A stretch of 64,000 nt of DNA from CAWBRT01 sp963819175 (GCA_963819175.1 CAWFVJ010000024.1:124001-188000); one strand, 5' to 3'; shown: positions 46,299 through 56,093, counted from the stretch's first letter. Numbers and translations: made by a program. Notes: generated by a model not told the origin, from the sequence alone.

Positions 46299-49200
46299 TC
46301 AGTCGAGCAAGAGTATATCAACGGTGGCGGGTGTTGACTGATAGTTCGTCGCTGCCGCGCCGGTTGGTGTCCAGGTGCATGTTAAGGTGTAAGGCCCGGC
46401 TGACAGTGGCGTTCTATCGCCCGCCTTCTGGTCGTACGTCCATGTGCCGGTCAGTACTTTCGTGCAACCGCTGTCAGAACAGGCTCGAGCATCCAGTTGG
46501 CCTTTGACCAGCGCCGCCCCGGCGTTCATCGAAGAGGGTGACGGCACCCACGAGATGGTCGCAGCGACTTTGCCCACCGTCAGCGTTACCGTCGCCTTGA
46601 GTGGGGTTCCGTATTCTGTCCCGTTATCTGGTTTGAACGTCGCCGACAAAGTGTGGTTTCCGGTGCTCAGCACCGTACCCGCCGCCGGCGAGTAGGTGAA
46701 AGTACCGGACACTGGGTTACCACCAAACGAGGCACTCGCGCTCAACTGCGTCGTGCTGAGTGCGGTTCCGTAACTGATGGGATCCGGTGGGTTCCAGGTG
46801 ATCGTCGGTATTGCCTTGGTCACGGTAATCGAGGTGATGGCTGGTGCCGACGGCATGTAGTCCGTTGTGTCTGTCGCCGTGAAGGTGGCCGTGATGGTGT
46901 GGCGTCCGACCTCCAATACCGGGGCTGCTGTTACGTCAAACCCCGGAGCGCCGTCGATGGAATATAGGAAGCTGCCATCCACCGGATTGCTCGTTCCGGG
47001 TGCCAAGGTCACGACGGTCGCGTTCAGCTTGGTGAGGTCGAGCGGCGTACCGTAAGTGATGGCCGGCGGCGCTGTCACCTTGATCTTAGGCGTAAGCGGA
47101 GTTACCAACAGCGTCTGAGAGGCATCGGTTGGGGCGTTGAAGTTCGCGGAGTTGGTTGGCGCGAAGCTGGAGGAGAGAGACTGCGTTCCAACTGTAAGTA
47201 TTTCGCCCGCTGCCGGCGTATACGTGAACTTGCCGGGCACTGAGACGCCTGGGTAAGCGGCCTTGGCATCCAGTTGGGCGCCGCTCAGTTTCGTTCCGTA
47301 AATGATCGCGTTGGGCGGAAGCCAGTTGATGGTCGGAGTGACGGCGGTGACCAGCAACTGTGCCGTTGCCTTAACCGTAGCGCAATCTATGTCGGCGGAC
47401 GTGAAGGTGACCGACAAAGTATGGCTTCCCCCGGCCAGTACCTTGCCCGCTGCCGGCGAATAGGTGAAGGTACCTGACATGGACACATCCACGCTGTTGC
47501 AAGTAGCCGTAGCGTTGAGTTGGGCGCTGCTAAGCGCATCTCCATAGGCGAGTGGGCCCGGTGTCCAACTGATCGTCGTCGGCAACTTGGTTACAGTGAT
47601 CGTGGTGGTGGCGGTCGCCAAGGTTCCATCGTCTGAAATGAAGGCGACCGATAGGGTCTGGTTGATTCCCGCATCCAGCACCGTGCCCGCAACTGGCGAA
47701 TAGGCGTACGAGCCTGATACTGGCGCGCCCTTGTTAGTGGCGTGGGCATTCAACTGGGTATCACCCAGCGGCGTCCCATAAGCGATCGCCGCGGGCTTGG
47801 GCCACGTGACCACAATGCTGCGGGCAACGGTGTATTGCGTCTCCGTGGCAGCCAGATAATTGCTGTCGGCGGCCCAGTTCGCCGTAAGTATGCAGGTCCC
47901 TGTACTGCCGGTCATGGTGACGACGTTGCCGTTGATGCTGCATGGGCCTGTTGGCGTGATGATCGCCTGGGTACTGGCGTTGGTTGTCGCCGAAATGGTG
48001 AATTTGGTCTTGTAACCTGCGCTGACCGGTGCCCCCGTGAAACTGACAGTCGGCGTCCCCGTTGTGGCCGTTCCCGAAAGCAAGATCGCCTGCGTGGCGG
48101 CGCTGGCATTCAGCGTGTTGTCAGTTAGTGTCACGCTACCGCCGATGCTGCCGATTGCCGTTGGGGCAAACTCGATGCCGAGCACGCAACTTGCCGACGG
48201 GTCCAGACTCTGGCCGCTCGAACTGCATGAGGTATTGGGTCCCTGCAAGATGAAGCCGGGAGTCGTGCTGATCTGGCTGATGATCAGCGGCGTCAGCGGC
48301 GCATTGCCCGCGTTTAGCACGGTAACGTCCTGTGCCGCACTCGCAGAGCCCGCAGGCGTCGCGGTGAAGTTCAGGCTCGGTGGATCCCAGAAATTCTCCT
48401 TCAACACCCGGTTGTTAAAGGCATCGGCGATATAGACGTTGCCGCTCCCATCCACCGCAACCCCAGACGGATAATTCAGGCCGCTTGCCACCGTGCTCTG
48501 GGTGTAGCTACTACCTGACAGCGCCTCCTTCAACACCCGGTTGTTCCCGGTATCGCCGATATAGACGGTGCCGCTACCATCCACCGCGATACAGGTTGGA
48601 GTATTCAGGCCGCTTGCGATGATGCTCTGGGTGTAGCTGCCCCCCGACAGCGTCTCCTTCAGCACCCGGTTGTCGTCGTAGTCGGCGATATAGACGTTGC
48701 CGCTGCCGTCCACCGCGACCCCATAGGGCCAGGTCAGACCGCTTGCGACCGTGCTCTGGGTGTAGCTACCACCTGACAGCGCCTCCTTCAACACCCGGTT
48801 GTTCCCGGTATCAACGATATAGACGTTGCCGCTACCATCCACCGCAACCCCATTGGGGTAAATCAGATCGCTGGCGATCGTGCTCTGGGTGTAGCTGCCC
48901 GCCGACAGCGTCTCCTTCAGCACCCGGCCATTCCGGAAATCGGCGATATAGACATTGCCGCTCCCATCCACGGCGACCCCATAGGGGCCGCGCAGACCGC
49001 TGCCTATCGTGCTCTCAGTGTAGCTGCCTCCGGATAGTGTTTCCTTCAGCACACGGTTGTTGCCGGTATCGGCGATATAGACGTTGCCGCTTCCATCCAC
49101 GGCGACCCCATAGGGGCCGCTCAGACCGCTTGCGACGGTGCTCTCGGTGTAGCTGCCCCCCGACAGCGTCTCCTTCAACACCCGGTTATGGTAGGTTTCG

Positions 49201-49577
49201 GCGATGTAGACGTTGCCGCTCCCATCCACCGCGACCCCCATGGGGAAGGCCAGACTGCTTGCGACCGTGCTCTGGGTGTAGCTGTCCCCCGACAGCGTTT
49301 CTTTCAACACGCGGTCGTTGTAGGTATCGGCGATATAGACGTTGCCGCTCCCGTCCACCGCAACGCCACGGGGCAGGCTGATTCCGCTGCCTATCGTGCT
49401 CTGGGTCCCGGCGAAGTGCGCGGTCTGCGCCTGCAAAGCAATCGGCGCCACCAGAAACAACCCGACGAAAGCGCACGCCACGAGGACGGTGCGGAGCACG
49501 GTGCGGATCGCAGACAAAGAAGTGTTTGTTTTGGCAGGGATCGAAGGAATATCAGTGCGAAGCAGGCATAGACGCAT
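46299..49577 (-). CDS. Secreted NHL-repeat, choice-of-anchor and Ig-like repeat protein
   Basis: A 1092-residue exported protein. ATG 49577 follows GGAGAAAG; a signal segment lies near residues 25-52 (VLVACAFVGLFLVAPIALQA). Residues about 60-403 are eight tandem NHL units of exactly 43 residues, each with GVAVDGSGNVYIAD and NRVLKETLSGGSYTQ; they should form a beta-propeller. An ASPM-SPD2-Hydin-type (choice-of-anchor D) domain follows to about residue 510 (QDVTVLNAGNAPLTPLIISQ), then one bacterial Ig-like and about six MBG-type repeats with the recurring pattern YGTPLSxxQLNA, GTFTYSPAAGTVL. No sorting signal is seen at the C-terminus (ATVDILLLD). Such surface proteins are frequent in Acidobacteriota; the role is unknown, perhaps adhesion. 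Confidence 0.82.
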   Translation of the reverse strand: MRLCLLRTDIPSIPAKTNTSLSAIRTVLRTVLVACAFVGLFLVAPIALQAQTAHFAGTQSTIGSGISLPRGVAVDGSGNVYIADTYNDRVLKETLSGDSYTQSTVASSLAFPMGVAVDGSGNVYIAETYHNRVLKETLSGGSYTESTVASGLSGPYGVAVDGSGNVYIADTGNNRVLKETLSGGSYTESTIGSGLRGPYGVAVDGSGNVYIADFRNGRVLKETLSAGSYTQSTIASDLIYPNGVAVDGSGNVYIVDTGNNRVLKEALSGGSYTQSTVASGLTWPYGVAVDGSGNVYIADYDDNRVLKETLSGGSYTQSIIASGLNTPTCIAVDGSGTVYIGDTGNNRVLKEALSGSSYTQSTVASGLNYPSGVAVDGSGNVYIADAFNNRVLKENFWDPPSLNFTATPAGSASAAQDVTVLNAGNAPLTPLIISQISTTPGFILQGPNTSCSSSGQSLDPSASCVLGIEFAPTAIGSIGGSVTLTDNTLNASAATQAILLSGTATTGTPTVSFTGAPVSAGYKTKFTISATTNASTQAIITPTGPCSINGNVVTMTGSTGTCILTANWAADSNYLAATETQYTVARSIVVTWPKPAAIAYGTPLGDTQLNAHATNKGAPVSGSYAYSPVAGTVLDAGINQTLSVAFISDDGTLATATTTITVTKLPTTISWTPGPLAYGDALSSAQLNATATCNSVDVSMSGTFTYSPAAGKVLAGGSHTLSVTFTSADIDCATVKATAQLLVTAVTPTINWLPPNAIIYGTKLSGAQLDAKAAYPGVSVPGKFTYTPAAGEILTVGTQSLSSSFAPTNSANFNAPTDASQTLLVTPLTPKIKVTAPPAITYGTPLDLTKLNATVVTLAPGTSNPVDGSFLYSIDGAPGFDVTAAPVLEVGRHTITATFTATDTTDYMPSAPAITSITVTKAIPTITWNPPDPISYGTALSTTQLSASASFGGNPVSGTFTYSPAAGTVLSTGNHTLSATFKPDNGTEYGTPLKATVTLTVGKVAATISWVPSPSSMNAGAALVKGQLDARACSDSGCTKVLTGTWTYDQKAGDRTPLSAGPYTLTCTWTPTGAAATNYQSTPATVDILLLD
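48369..49400 (-). repeat. Eight tandem 129-bp repeats encoding NHL blades
   Basis: Eight consecutive copies of a 129-base unit, each coding for 43 residues, with nucleotide identity high enough that blocks such as GATATAGACGTTGCCGCT recur (plus-strand reading). The eighth copy loses the consensus after VLKEN. Equal length and strong similarity suggest recent duplication by recombination or slippage. Confidence 0.85.
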
Positions 49578-49816
49578 CGTCTTTCTCCACGCGCTGTGGC
49601 GGCGCGAATCTGTTTTGTTTGCGGGGCCCAGGGCCTGGGGCCGAACAACAGAATAGAAAAGCCTTACTGAATTCAAACGAAGCGCATGCTTCGTCCTAGG
49701 GCCTGGGGGTGTAGTGGATGGCAAACCGATTCCACAGCAACCCCAGCGGTACCGGTGGAAATTCTTACCGGTATGCTTGCAGCTTTACCTTGCAGCTACT
49801 CTGGAAAGAGAACTAA

Positions 49817-49829
49817 AGTGTACTACACT
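49817..49829. promoter_or_regulatory. Perfect palindrome upstream of the TPP-enzyme gene
   Basis: AGTGTACTACACT has two perfect 6-base arms around a central base and lies 44 bases before the start codon at 49873. Its size and symmetry fit an operator of a GntR-type or similar dimeric regulator. No regulator gene is nearby. Confidence 0.35.
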
Positions 49830-49872
49830 GTCGCTTGAACATATAGGACTCTAACGGAGGAGTGTTTAGCAG

Positions 49873-51549
49873 ATGAATGAGATAACGGGCGCGCAGGTTC
49901 TGGCCGAGATGTTGCAGGGCTACGGGGTTACCCACATGTTCATGGTGCCGGCCATTCTGCGCCGGACCTTGCTCGAAATCGAGCGACGGACAAAAATCCA
50001 AGTGATCCGCACCCACGGCGAGAAGTCCGCCGCCTACATGGCCGACGGCTACGCCCGCGCCTCGGGCCGGCCCGGCGTCTGCGCTGCCCAGGTCATTGGA
50101 GCTCTCAATATTGCGGCCGGCTTGCGCGACGCTTGGCTCGCTCATTCGCCAGTCATTGCTTTCACAGGGGGACGTGATCCCAAGACCAACTTCAAGAAAG
50201 CCTACCAGGAGGTCGACGACGTTCCCTCCTTCGCGCCGGTGACGAAGTTCAACGCCACGATCGATGCGGTCGAGCGCTTCCCCGACATGCTGCGCCAGGC
50301 CTTCCGTGTTGCCGTTTCGGGGACGCCGGGGCCTGTGCATCTGCAATTCCGTGGCAACGAGGGCCAGATCGATGCCGAGTCGGCGGCGATGGAACCGCTG
50401 TGCGAGGATCTCTATGCCCACGTGCCTCCCTTCCGTCCAGAGCCTGAGCTGAGCAGCATTCTTGCCGCACTGGAATTGTTGCAGAAGGCGGAGCGTCCGC
50501 TGATCGTTGCGGGCGGTGGCGTGCGCTGGTCCGGCGCACAGAAGGAAGTGGTGGCGCTTGCCGAAGCCCTGGGCATTCCTGTCGCTACCTCGCTCAATGG
50601 CAAAGGCACGATTCCGGGCTGCCATCCGTTGTCGGTCGGGGTCATGGGAACCTATTCCCGCGAAAGTGCCAACCGCGTGGTGCAGCAGGCTGACCTTATT
50701 TTCTACGTTGGTAGCGAAGCCGGCGGCATGACCACGCACTTCTGGAGCGTGCCGGCGGTGGGCGTTCCAACCATTCAGGTCGACATCAATCCCGAGGTAC
50801 TCGGCCGCAACTATCCGCTGAAGGCGGCAATTTGCGGGGACGTGAAAGTGACCATGTTGCGCATGCTCGAACACGCGGATCGTTCCACTGCCAAGCGGCG
50901 TCTGGCTTGGAACGAGACCTTCAGCTCGATCTGCCGCGAATATTACGAAAAATACAAGCCATTCTTCGAATCGAATGCCGTGCCGATTCGTCCGGAGCGT
51001 ATCTGCCACGAATTGACGAAGCATATGCCAGACGACGCCATCGTCCTTGCGGACACCGGCCACGCGGGCATGTGGATGGGCGGCATGTATGATACGCGCA
51101 CCAACCAGCAAAGCTATCTCCGCAGCTCTGGACATCTCGGCTGGGCTTTCTCGGCTGGGCTCGGCGCCAAGTGCGCCTGCCCGAACCGCCCGGTGGTGGT
51201 CTTCACCGGCGATGCCGGCTTCTGGTACCACATCGCCGAGATCGAAACCGCGGCGCGGCGCGGCATCAACACGGTGACCGTCGTCAACAACAATGGCGGC
51301 GGCAACCAGTCGAAGCCCGGCTTCGACCGCGTATATGGCGGCCAACAAAGTGATTGGGCACGTGAGATTTGGACCTTTAGCAAAGTTAACTTCGCGCGTA
51401 TCGCCGAGGAAATGGGCGCGGTCGGCATTCGCGTTGAGAATCCCAAAGAGCTGCCCGGAGCGTTCGAGCGAGCCTTGAGCGCCAACCGCCCGGTCGTCAT
51501 CGATGTCGTGACCGACATAGAGGTGCTGGCGCCGCCCCCGGTGAAGTAG
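49873..51549 (+). CDS. Thiamine-diphosphate-dependent enzyme, acetolactate-synthase-like
   Basis: A 558-residue cytoplasmic TPP enzyme of the IlvB/benzoylformate-decarboxylase superfamily. The N-terminal domain carries the catalytic Glu in RTHGEKSAAYMADGYARAS; the middle domain has RPLIVAGGGVRWSGAQKEVV; the C-terminal TPP domain has GDAGFWYHIAEIETAARRGI and VVNNNGGGNQ (the GDG..NN motif with Ala in place of the second Gly). The usual FAD-binding residues of acetolactate synthase are not obvious, and no small subunit gene follows, so branched-chain synthesis is unlikely. With an MFS permease and a cyclase-family gene next to it, it probably cleaves or joins a keto acid in catabolism. GGAGG lies 11 bases before ATG. 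Confidence 0.85.
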   Translation: MNEITGAQVLAEMLQGYGVTHMFMVPAILRRTLLEIERRTKIQVIRTHGEKSAAYMADGYARASGRPGVCAAQVIGALNIAAGLRDAWLAHSPVIAFTGGRDPKTNFKKAYQEVDDVPSFAPVTKFNATIDAVERFPDMLRQAFRVAVSGTPGPVHLQFRGNEGQIDAESAAMEPLCEDLYAHVPPFRPEPELSSILAALELLQKAERPLIVAGGGVRWSGAQKEVVALAEALGIPVATSLNGKGTIPGCHPLSVGVMGTYSRESANRVVQQADLIFYVGSEAGGMTTHFWSVPAVGVPTIQVDINPEVLGRNYPLKAAICGDVKVTMLRMLEHADRSTAKRRLAWNETFSSICREYYEKYKPFFESNAVPIRPERICHELTKHMPDDAIVLADTGHAGMWMGGMYDTRTNQQSYLRSSGHLGWAFSAGLGAKCACPNRPVVVFTGDAGFWYHIAEIETAARRGINTVTVVNNNGGGNQSKPGFDRVYGGQQSDWAREIWTFSKVNFARIAEEMGAVGIRVENPKELPGAFERALSANRPVVIDVVTDIEVLAPPPVK

Positions 51550-51697
51550 GATTTCGTCATCACCGCGCGTTACACGAGCTGCACGTTAGGTCGCCCGGGC
51601 GTCGATCACTTGAGGCAGACGGTGCGACGTGGCCGAGTGGCGAATTGCGCCCGGAAGCGTCCGCCCAATGAAACCCGAGCTAATTTGAAAGATCAAC

Positions 51698-53131
51698 TCA
51701 CTTCTTTTGTGGCGTGGCCGGGCCACCTGCTGCTCTCGAACCGGCTGCAGCGGCCAGACTGCGGCCGGATTCAAGTTGTTCCTCGATTGCCTCGAACGAA
51801 CGGCCGCGGGTCTCAATACCAAAGAAGCCGTACACAATGCCTGCCATCAAGTACCAAGCGGCAAGATACAGAAATGCCGGCGTAATCGCCGCCATGGATA
51901 TCGTTGGCGTGACCACGTTCGATGATCCGATGATCATGGCGAGCCCCAGCGGTCCGAGAATCTTTCCCAAGCCGCCGAATCCATAGGCCGAGCCCATCCC
52001 CGTCGCCCGGAGATGCGCGGGCCATACCTCCGACGAATACGGGCCGACGATGGAGAAGCCGCCATCGCCGAAGAAGTGCGCGACGATCAGCAGCATCCAG
52101 AATACAGACAGCCCACCCAGAAAATAGCTGTGGAATATGCCCGCCAACGCCACTACGAACGCCGCACCGAAACCCACCAGGGCCCCCGATTTGACCCGCC
52201 CGATTGCATCCGAGAGCCACGCGAAAACGAGGCGCCCGGCGAATCCTCCCATGGCGATAAAAATCATGAAGAAGGAAGCGCGTTGTGGAGTCGTCTTTAG
52301 CACCAGCAACAGCAGCGTCGGAGCCCACAGATTGATGCCATAAACTCCAGTCTGCGCGCCGAGATTTCCTAACCACGACACCATCAGGCTCCGCGGATAA
52401 CGGAACAAATCCCGGAACCGCGGCTTCTCTTGAACGGCGAACGTCATGGCGGAAATCGGTATGCTCTCCGGATCGACTTCAAGCGCCCAGGCCAGCGACT
52501 TGCGGGCTTCTTGGGCGCGGCCCATGCGAGCCAGCCAGCGCGGCGATTCCGGTACCCAGGCCCTGATCAACAGCGTCAGTAAGGCCGGGAGAAGACCCGT
52601 TGCGAACAATCCCCGCCAGCCGATATACGGGGAGAGAAAAGCTCCCATGAACGAACCCATCATGATGCCAATCGGCACCGTGCAGGTAATCATGCCGCCG
52701 ATGAAGCCACGCTTGGCGCTTGGCACAAACTCCTGCACCAGCGGCAAGTCCACCGAATACAGCCCGCCAACGCCAAACCCTGTGAGAAAGCGAAAGAAGC
52801 TGAGGAAGAGCCAACCGTTTTCAGGCGTGAATGCCAGGATGCCGGTTGCCACCGAGAAGTTAATGACGGTGGCCATGAAAACCACTTTACGTCCTACGCG
52901 GTCGGCAACATGGCCCCAAAAGGCGGCTCCCAAAATCGCGCCGATGCCGGAGGAAAGCAGGATGATCGCGGAATGGCCAAAGGTGAGATGCCAGGGCTTG
53001 ATGATGATGGCGAGGACGAACCCGATCAGGAAGAAGTCATAGAACTCCAACATGTCGCCCAGAATCGCCGCCCCTATAATCTTGTACTGATTCTTCGTGA
53101 GCTTCGTCTGCGTATCGAGGTACTCCAGCAT
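51698..53131 (-). CDS. MFS transporter, aromatic-acid/sugar-porter-like
   Basis: A 477-residue permease with twelve helices. It has the AAHS/SP-type loops: AAILGDMLEFYDFFLIGFV in helix 1, GHVADRVGRKVVF after helix 2, FRFLTGFGVGGLYSVDLPL and AWVPESPRWLARMGR, then WLSDAIGRVKSGAL in the second half. The D-x-x-E-F-Y-D motif in the first helix is common in metabolite:proton symporters for acids. ATG 53131 follows GGGGGAA; a TTG four codons earlier is less likely. The C-terminus is Ala/Gly-rich. It is convergent with the TPP-enzyme gene and follows the cyclase gene on the same strand, possibly importing its substrate. Confidence 0.85.
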   Translation of the reverse strand: MLEYLDTQTKLTKNQYKIIGAAILGDMLEFYDFFLIGFVLAIIIKPWHLTFGHSAIILLSSGIGAILGAAFWGHVADRVGRKVVFMATVINFSVATGILAFTPENGWLFLSFFRFLTGFGVGGLYSVDLPLVQEFVPSAKRGFIGGMITCTVPIGIMMGSFMGAFLSPYIGWRGLFATGLLPALLTLLIRAWVPESPRWLARMGRAQEARKSLAWALEVDPESIPISAMTFAVQEKPRFRDLFRYPRSLMVSWLGNLGAQTGVYGINLWAPTLLLLVLKTTPQRASFFMIFIAMGGFAGRLVFAWLSDAIGRVKSGALVGFGAAFVVALAGIFHSYFLGGLSVFWMLLIVAHFFGDGGFSIVGPYSSEVWPAHLRATGMGSAYGFGGLGKILGPLGLAMIIGSSNVVTPTISMAAITPAFLYLAAWYLMAGIVYGFFGIETRGRSFEAIEEQLESGRSLAAAAGSRAAGGPATPQKK

Positions 53132-53281
53132 GGTTTCCCCCAAACCAATGAAATGTGTGTCTGAAGCAAGGGCGGAGCATGATCCACCCCTGCACTACAT
53201 TGCTCAAGCGAAGCCGTATTCATCTCCTATTACGGCAATTAGAAACGGCCATTTGAATTCCTACATCCGGCGATTTACCTA

Positions 53282-54265
53282 TTACTTAATCGCCAGCGGA
53301 TTCAACGGCGAGCCCACGGCCCCGGTGATCGGCAGCGCCGGCGCAACGAACATGAACTCGTAACGCTGGTCCGCAGCGCAATCCTGCGCAAGCTCACCCA
53401 GGAAGAAAATCTCCCCAACCGTAAGTCCTATGATTGGAATTGCAATCCAATGCCATGGCTGGGTTGCTTCGTCGCTATTATTCGGCCGGACTTCAGCGCC
53501 CCAGGTGTCGGTCACGATTCCAGCCACCTGTTTCTGATGCAGCCAATCGAGAGTTTCGAAAGCAAGTCCGGGAGCATCGCCGCCCGAATAGCCATCCCAC
53601 GTCTTGGCCGCGAGCATTGCATCGATCTGCCCGGTACGCACCAACAGAAAGTCTCCCCGGCCGACCTTGAGACCGAAGAACTCTTCCGCCTTGTCCAGCA
53701 TCTCGTTCGTGATTGCAAAACCGTCTGGCAGGACCTCCATGCCGAGCATCTTCGGAAAGTCGAAGAGAACGCCGCGGCCGACCATCTTCGCCTTAGTCTT
53801 TTCAATGCCACACTTTTGCGCGCCGAAAGAGGTTACGGTGCGACAGTCGTAGCCGTTCCACATCTGGTCGCCGTAGAAAATGTGCCCAAGACCATCCCAC
53901 TGAGTACCACATTGCAGAGGCATGATAACGAGGTCGTCAGCCCCCCGGATCTTCCGGTGATCGAGAACCCCGGAATACGCATCAGTACCGGCCCGCAGCA
54001 TGACGTGGATCGGATTAAACCGGCCAATCGCCGGATAATTTGTTTTGCCGCCTTGCGGACCCATGTTGTCATAGGGGACCGCAAGTGACATGACCTTCCC
54101 CTTTTGCACCAGTCGGGCTGCCGCGATGATGTCCTCAGGTTGCGTGAAGTTGAGCGTGCCGATTTCGTCGTCTGCGCCCCAGCGTCCCCAGTTCTTCAAG
54201 CGCTCTGCGGCCTCGCGGATATCCTGCATAGTCAACTTGCGAGTCGCAGCTTGCCTTCCGCTCAT
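53282..54265 (-). CDS. Cyclase family protein (kynurenine-formamidase-like fold)
   Basis: A 327-residue metal-dependent hydrolase of the cyclase family. The metal motif region reads MPLQCGTQWDGLGHIFYGDQ, where the first His of the classical HxGTHxD is replaced by the C-G-T-Q-x-D form seen in the long subfamily; GVLFDFPKMLGMEVLPDG, FLLVRTGQIDAML and GIVTDTWGAEVRPNN complete the fold. Members hydrolyse amides, esters or lactone-like rings in aromatic and heterocycle breakdown. No signal peptide. It lies 150 bases upstream of the MFS gene on the same strand. Confidence 0.85.
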   Translation of the reverse strand: MSGRQAATRKLTMQDIREAAERLKNWGRWGADDEIGTLNFTQPEDIIAAARLVQKGKVMSLAVPYDNMGPQGGKTNYPAIGRFNPIHVMLRAGTDAYSGVLDHRKIRGADDLVIMPLQCGTQWDGLGHIFYGDQMWNGYDCRTVTSFGAQKCGIEKTKAKMVGRGVLFDFPKMLGMEVLPDGFAITNEMLDKAEEFFGLKVGRGDFLLVRTGQIDAMLAAKTWDGYSGGDAPGLAFETLDWLHQKQVAGIVTDTWGAEVRPNNSDEATQPWHWIAIPIIGLTVGEIFFLGELAQDCAADQRYEFMFVAPALPITGAVGSPLNPLAIK

Positions 54266-54742
54266 GTGTTTCTCCTCTTCGTTTTGTTAGGTTGCTATTA
54301 GCAGTGCGAACCCGTGAGCTGCAGCCTGCAAAGCAGGCATTTTCTTCCAAGGAGACATTTGCGCCTGTAACTTCGTTCCTCAGCTTATGACGAGCGCGGC
54401 GGCAGCATAAGGCTTGCATTGGCGGAAAGACATTAAGCCAACACCGCAACGGATGCGGTGATGAACGTCACATTCGTATGATTAAGATCGCGCTATGTGG
54501 GTGACCGGCCCCGCTCCCGGTAGCAACCTGTGCACAGACCGCAGTTCCGACCAGCACGGAACTCCTGGCGTCCCGCGTCAGTCTGCGGGGAGTGGCTCGG
54601 CCGCCCCGCGAGGAAGGTATACTTGGAACCGCAGAACGGGAGTGTTTGCGGCAAGTAAGCATCCTGGGACTATGTTTCATAATGATTTTGTTTTGGGCGT
54701 TATCGCTCAGCGAAATGACGTTCACTCACAATGGAGGAAAAA
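54266..54742. other. Gene-free region between the cyclase and carboxymuconolactone-decarboxylase-like genes
   Basis: About 477 bases, divergent, with no coding region that I can support. GCCTGC-AAA-GCAGGC followed by ATTTTCTT (54324-54346) looks like a small terminator on the plus strand with no gene before it, so it may belong to a leader or be chance. Promoters for both genes must lie here. Confidence 0.35.
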
Positions 54743-55120
54743 GTGGACAAAGAACTATTTGAAAAAGGCCTCAAGATCCGTCGCGAGGTACTTGGTTCGA
54801 AGCATGTCGACAAGTCCATAGCAGCCGCAGACGATTTCTCACGTCCACTCCAGGAACTCGTGACTGAGTATTGCTGGGGAGAGATTTGGAGCCGCCCAGG
54901 GCTTGATCGGCGTGCGCGGAGCATGATCAACCTGGCCATGCTGACAGCGCTCAACCGTCCGCACGAAGTAAAGTTGCATGTCCGAGCAGCGCTCAACAAC
55001 GGTCTGAGCAAGGCGGATATCAGGGAGGTGTTCCTCCAGGCCATGATCTACTGCGGAGTCCCGGCGGCCGTTGACAGCTTCCGCATCGCCCAGGAAGTCT
55101 TCAAAGAAGAAGAGTTATAG
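54743..55120 (+). CDS. Carboxymuconolactone decarboxylase family protein
   Basis: A 125-residue all-helical protein of the CMD/AhpD fold. It matches 4-carboxymuconolactone decarboxylase in size and in LQELVTEYCWGEIWSRPGLD, SMINLAMLTALNRPHEVKLH and LSKADIREVFLQAMIYCGVPA. No CxxC peroxidase pair is present, so the decarboxylase-like branch is preferred. GTG 54743 has GGAGG just before it; the ATG 12 bases earlier lacks a ribosome site. In aromatic catabolism it would decarboxylate a muconolactone, but other pathway genes for that are absent, so the reaction is uncertain. Confidence 0.85.
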   Translation: MDKELFEKGLKIRREVLGSKHVDKSIAAADDFSRPLQELVTEYCWGEIWSRPGLDRRARSMINLAMLTALNRPHEVKLHVRAALNNGLSKADIREVFLQAMIYCGVPAAVDSFRIAQEVFKEEEL

Positions 55121-55414
55121 CTCTGGCCCACAGCCTTCCACTCGCGGGCTGCTGCTGGCGGAAGGGCATCTGGCGCCAAGGCGGTTGGCGCCGCTGCAGT
55201 TTTTCGCTTGCAAAATCGCTCCCGCGCAATAAAATTACAGCAATTCAGAGCTCACGAAAGAGATCCCGGCTACATTAGCGGCCAAGATGAGTCTCGCGGC
55301 GATAACCATTCATTCCGGCGGCCGAGTGGGGCACGCAGGGCGTCATCCTCATAGCGGGCTGGCGGGTTGCGGCTCCGTCAGTTAGCAGAAGTATTATTCA
55401 AGGAGGCACCCACA

Positions 55415-56092
55415 GTGTCAGGGCATCCAACAGTCTCAGAGGAGAAGAAAATTCTCCACGAAGCACCACAAAAGCTGGTAATTCCATGGACCGGCTATGT
55501 GGCATTTGTGTTTGCCGTCATTTTCTTCTCAGGCTTGCTTGCCGGCCGCAAAGGTTTGATTACCGCGATCGACTTCAACACGATTGCGGGAATATTCGGC
55601 ACCATGAAGGACCCAGCCAAGGCCACTTACATGGGACAAGGCGGCTTGGGAGCGCGTGACGGCTTTTTGTTTGCGTTCAGCCTGGTTCCGGTTGTCATGT
55701 TTGCGCTTGGCGTGGTTGAGGTCATCGACCACTTTGGCGGCTTGAGAGCAGCTCAAAAATTGCTCTCCCCTGTTCTTCGTCCGCTGATGGGCATTCCCGG
55801 AATTACGGGCCTGGCCATGGTTACAAGTTTCCAGAGCACCGATGCGGGGGCCGGCATGACGCGCATGCTGAAGGAAACCGAGTTGATAACGGAAAGGGAG
55901 AGAACAGTTTTTGTCGCCTTCCAGTTCTCGGCCGGCGGCATCATTACGAACTATCTGTCAATCGGCCCCGCCCTTTTCGGCTTCATCACCGTGCCGATTA
56001 TCCTGCCGTTAGTGTTGATGTTCGCTCTGAAAGTCGTAGGCGCTAACGTCATGCGGCTCTACTTGCGCTTGTTCGCGAAAGAGGAGAACTGA
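55415..56092 (+). CDS. yjiH: Nucleoside-recognition-domain membrane protein, YjiH-like
   Basis: A 225-residue inner-membrane protein with about five helices (YVAFVFAVIFFSGLLAG, LFAFSLVPVVMFALGVVEVI, IITNYLSIGPALFGFITVPI). The Gate/nucleoside-recognition signature covers PGITGLAMVTSFQSTDAGAG. GTG 55415 follows AAGGAGG. It ends one base before the YjiG-like gene. In Escherichia coli the same pair lies beside the isoaspartyl dipeptidase gene iadA; here an M20 hydrolase gene takes that place, which suggests transport of a peptide or acyl-amino acid. This is inferred. Confidence 0.8.
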   Translation: MSGHPTVSEEKKILHEAPQKLVIPWTGYVAFVFAVIFFSGLLAGRKGLITAIDFNTIAGIFGTMKDPAKATYMGQGGLGARDGFLFAFSLVPVVMFALGVVEVIDHFGGLRAAQKLLSPVLRPLMGIPGITGLAMVTSFQSTDAGAGMTRMLKETELITERERTVFVAFQFSAGGIITNYLSIGPALFGFITVPIILPLVLMFALKVVGANVMRLYLRLFAKEEN

Positions 56093-56093
56093 G

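Noticed and set aside
48369..49400. Regularly spaced repeats that might be taken for a CRISPR array
   Set aside because: The 129-base units are coding throughout and give NHL blades; there are no short repeats with unique spacers.
49813..51348. A 511-codon open frame antisense to the TPP-enzyme gene
   Set aside because: It covers the opposite strand of a clear TPP enzyme, has low-complexity His/Arg-rich sequence and no family motif; a GC-rich shadow.
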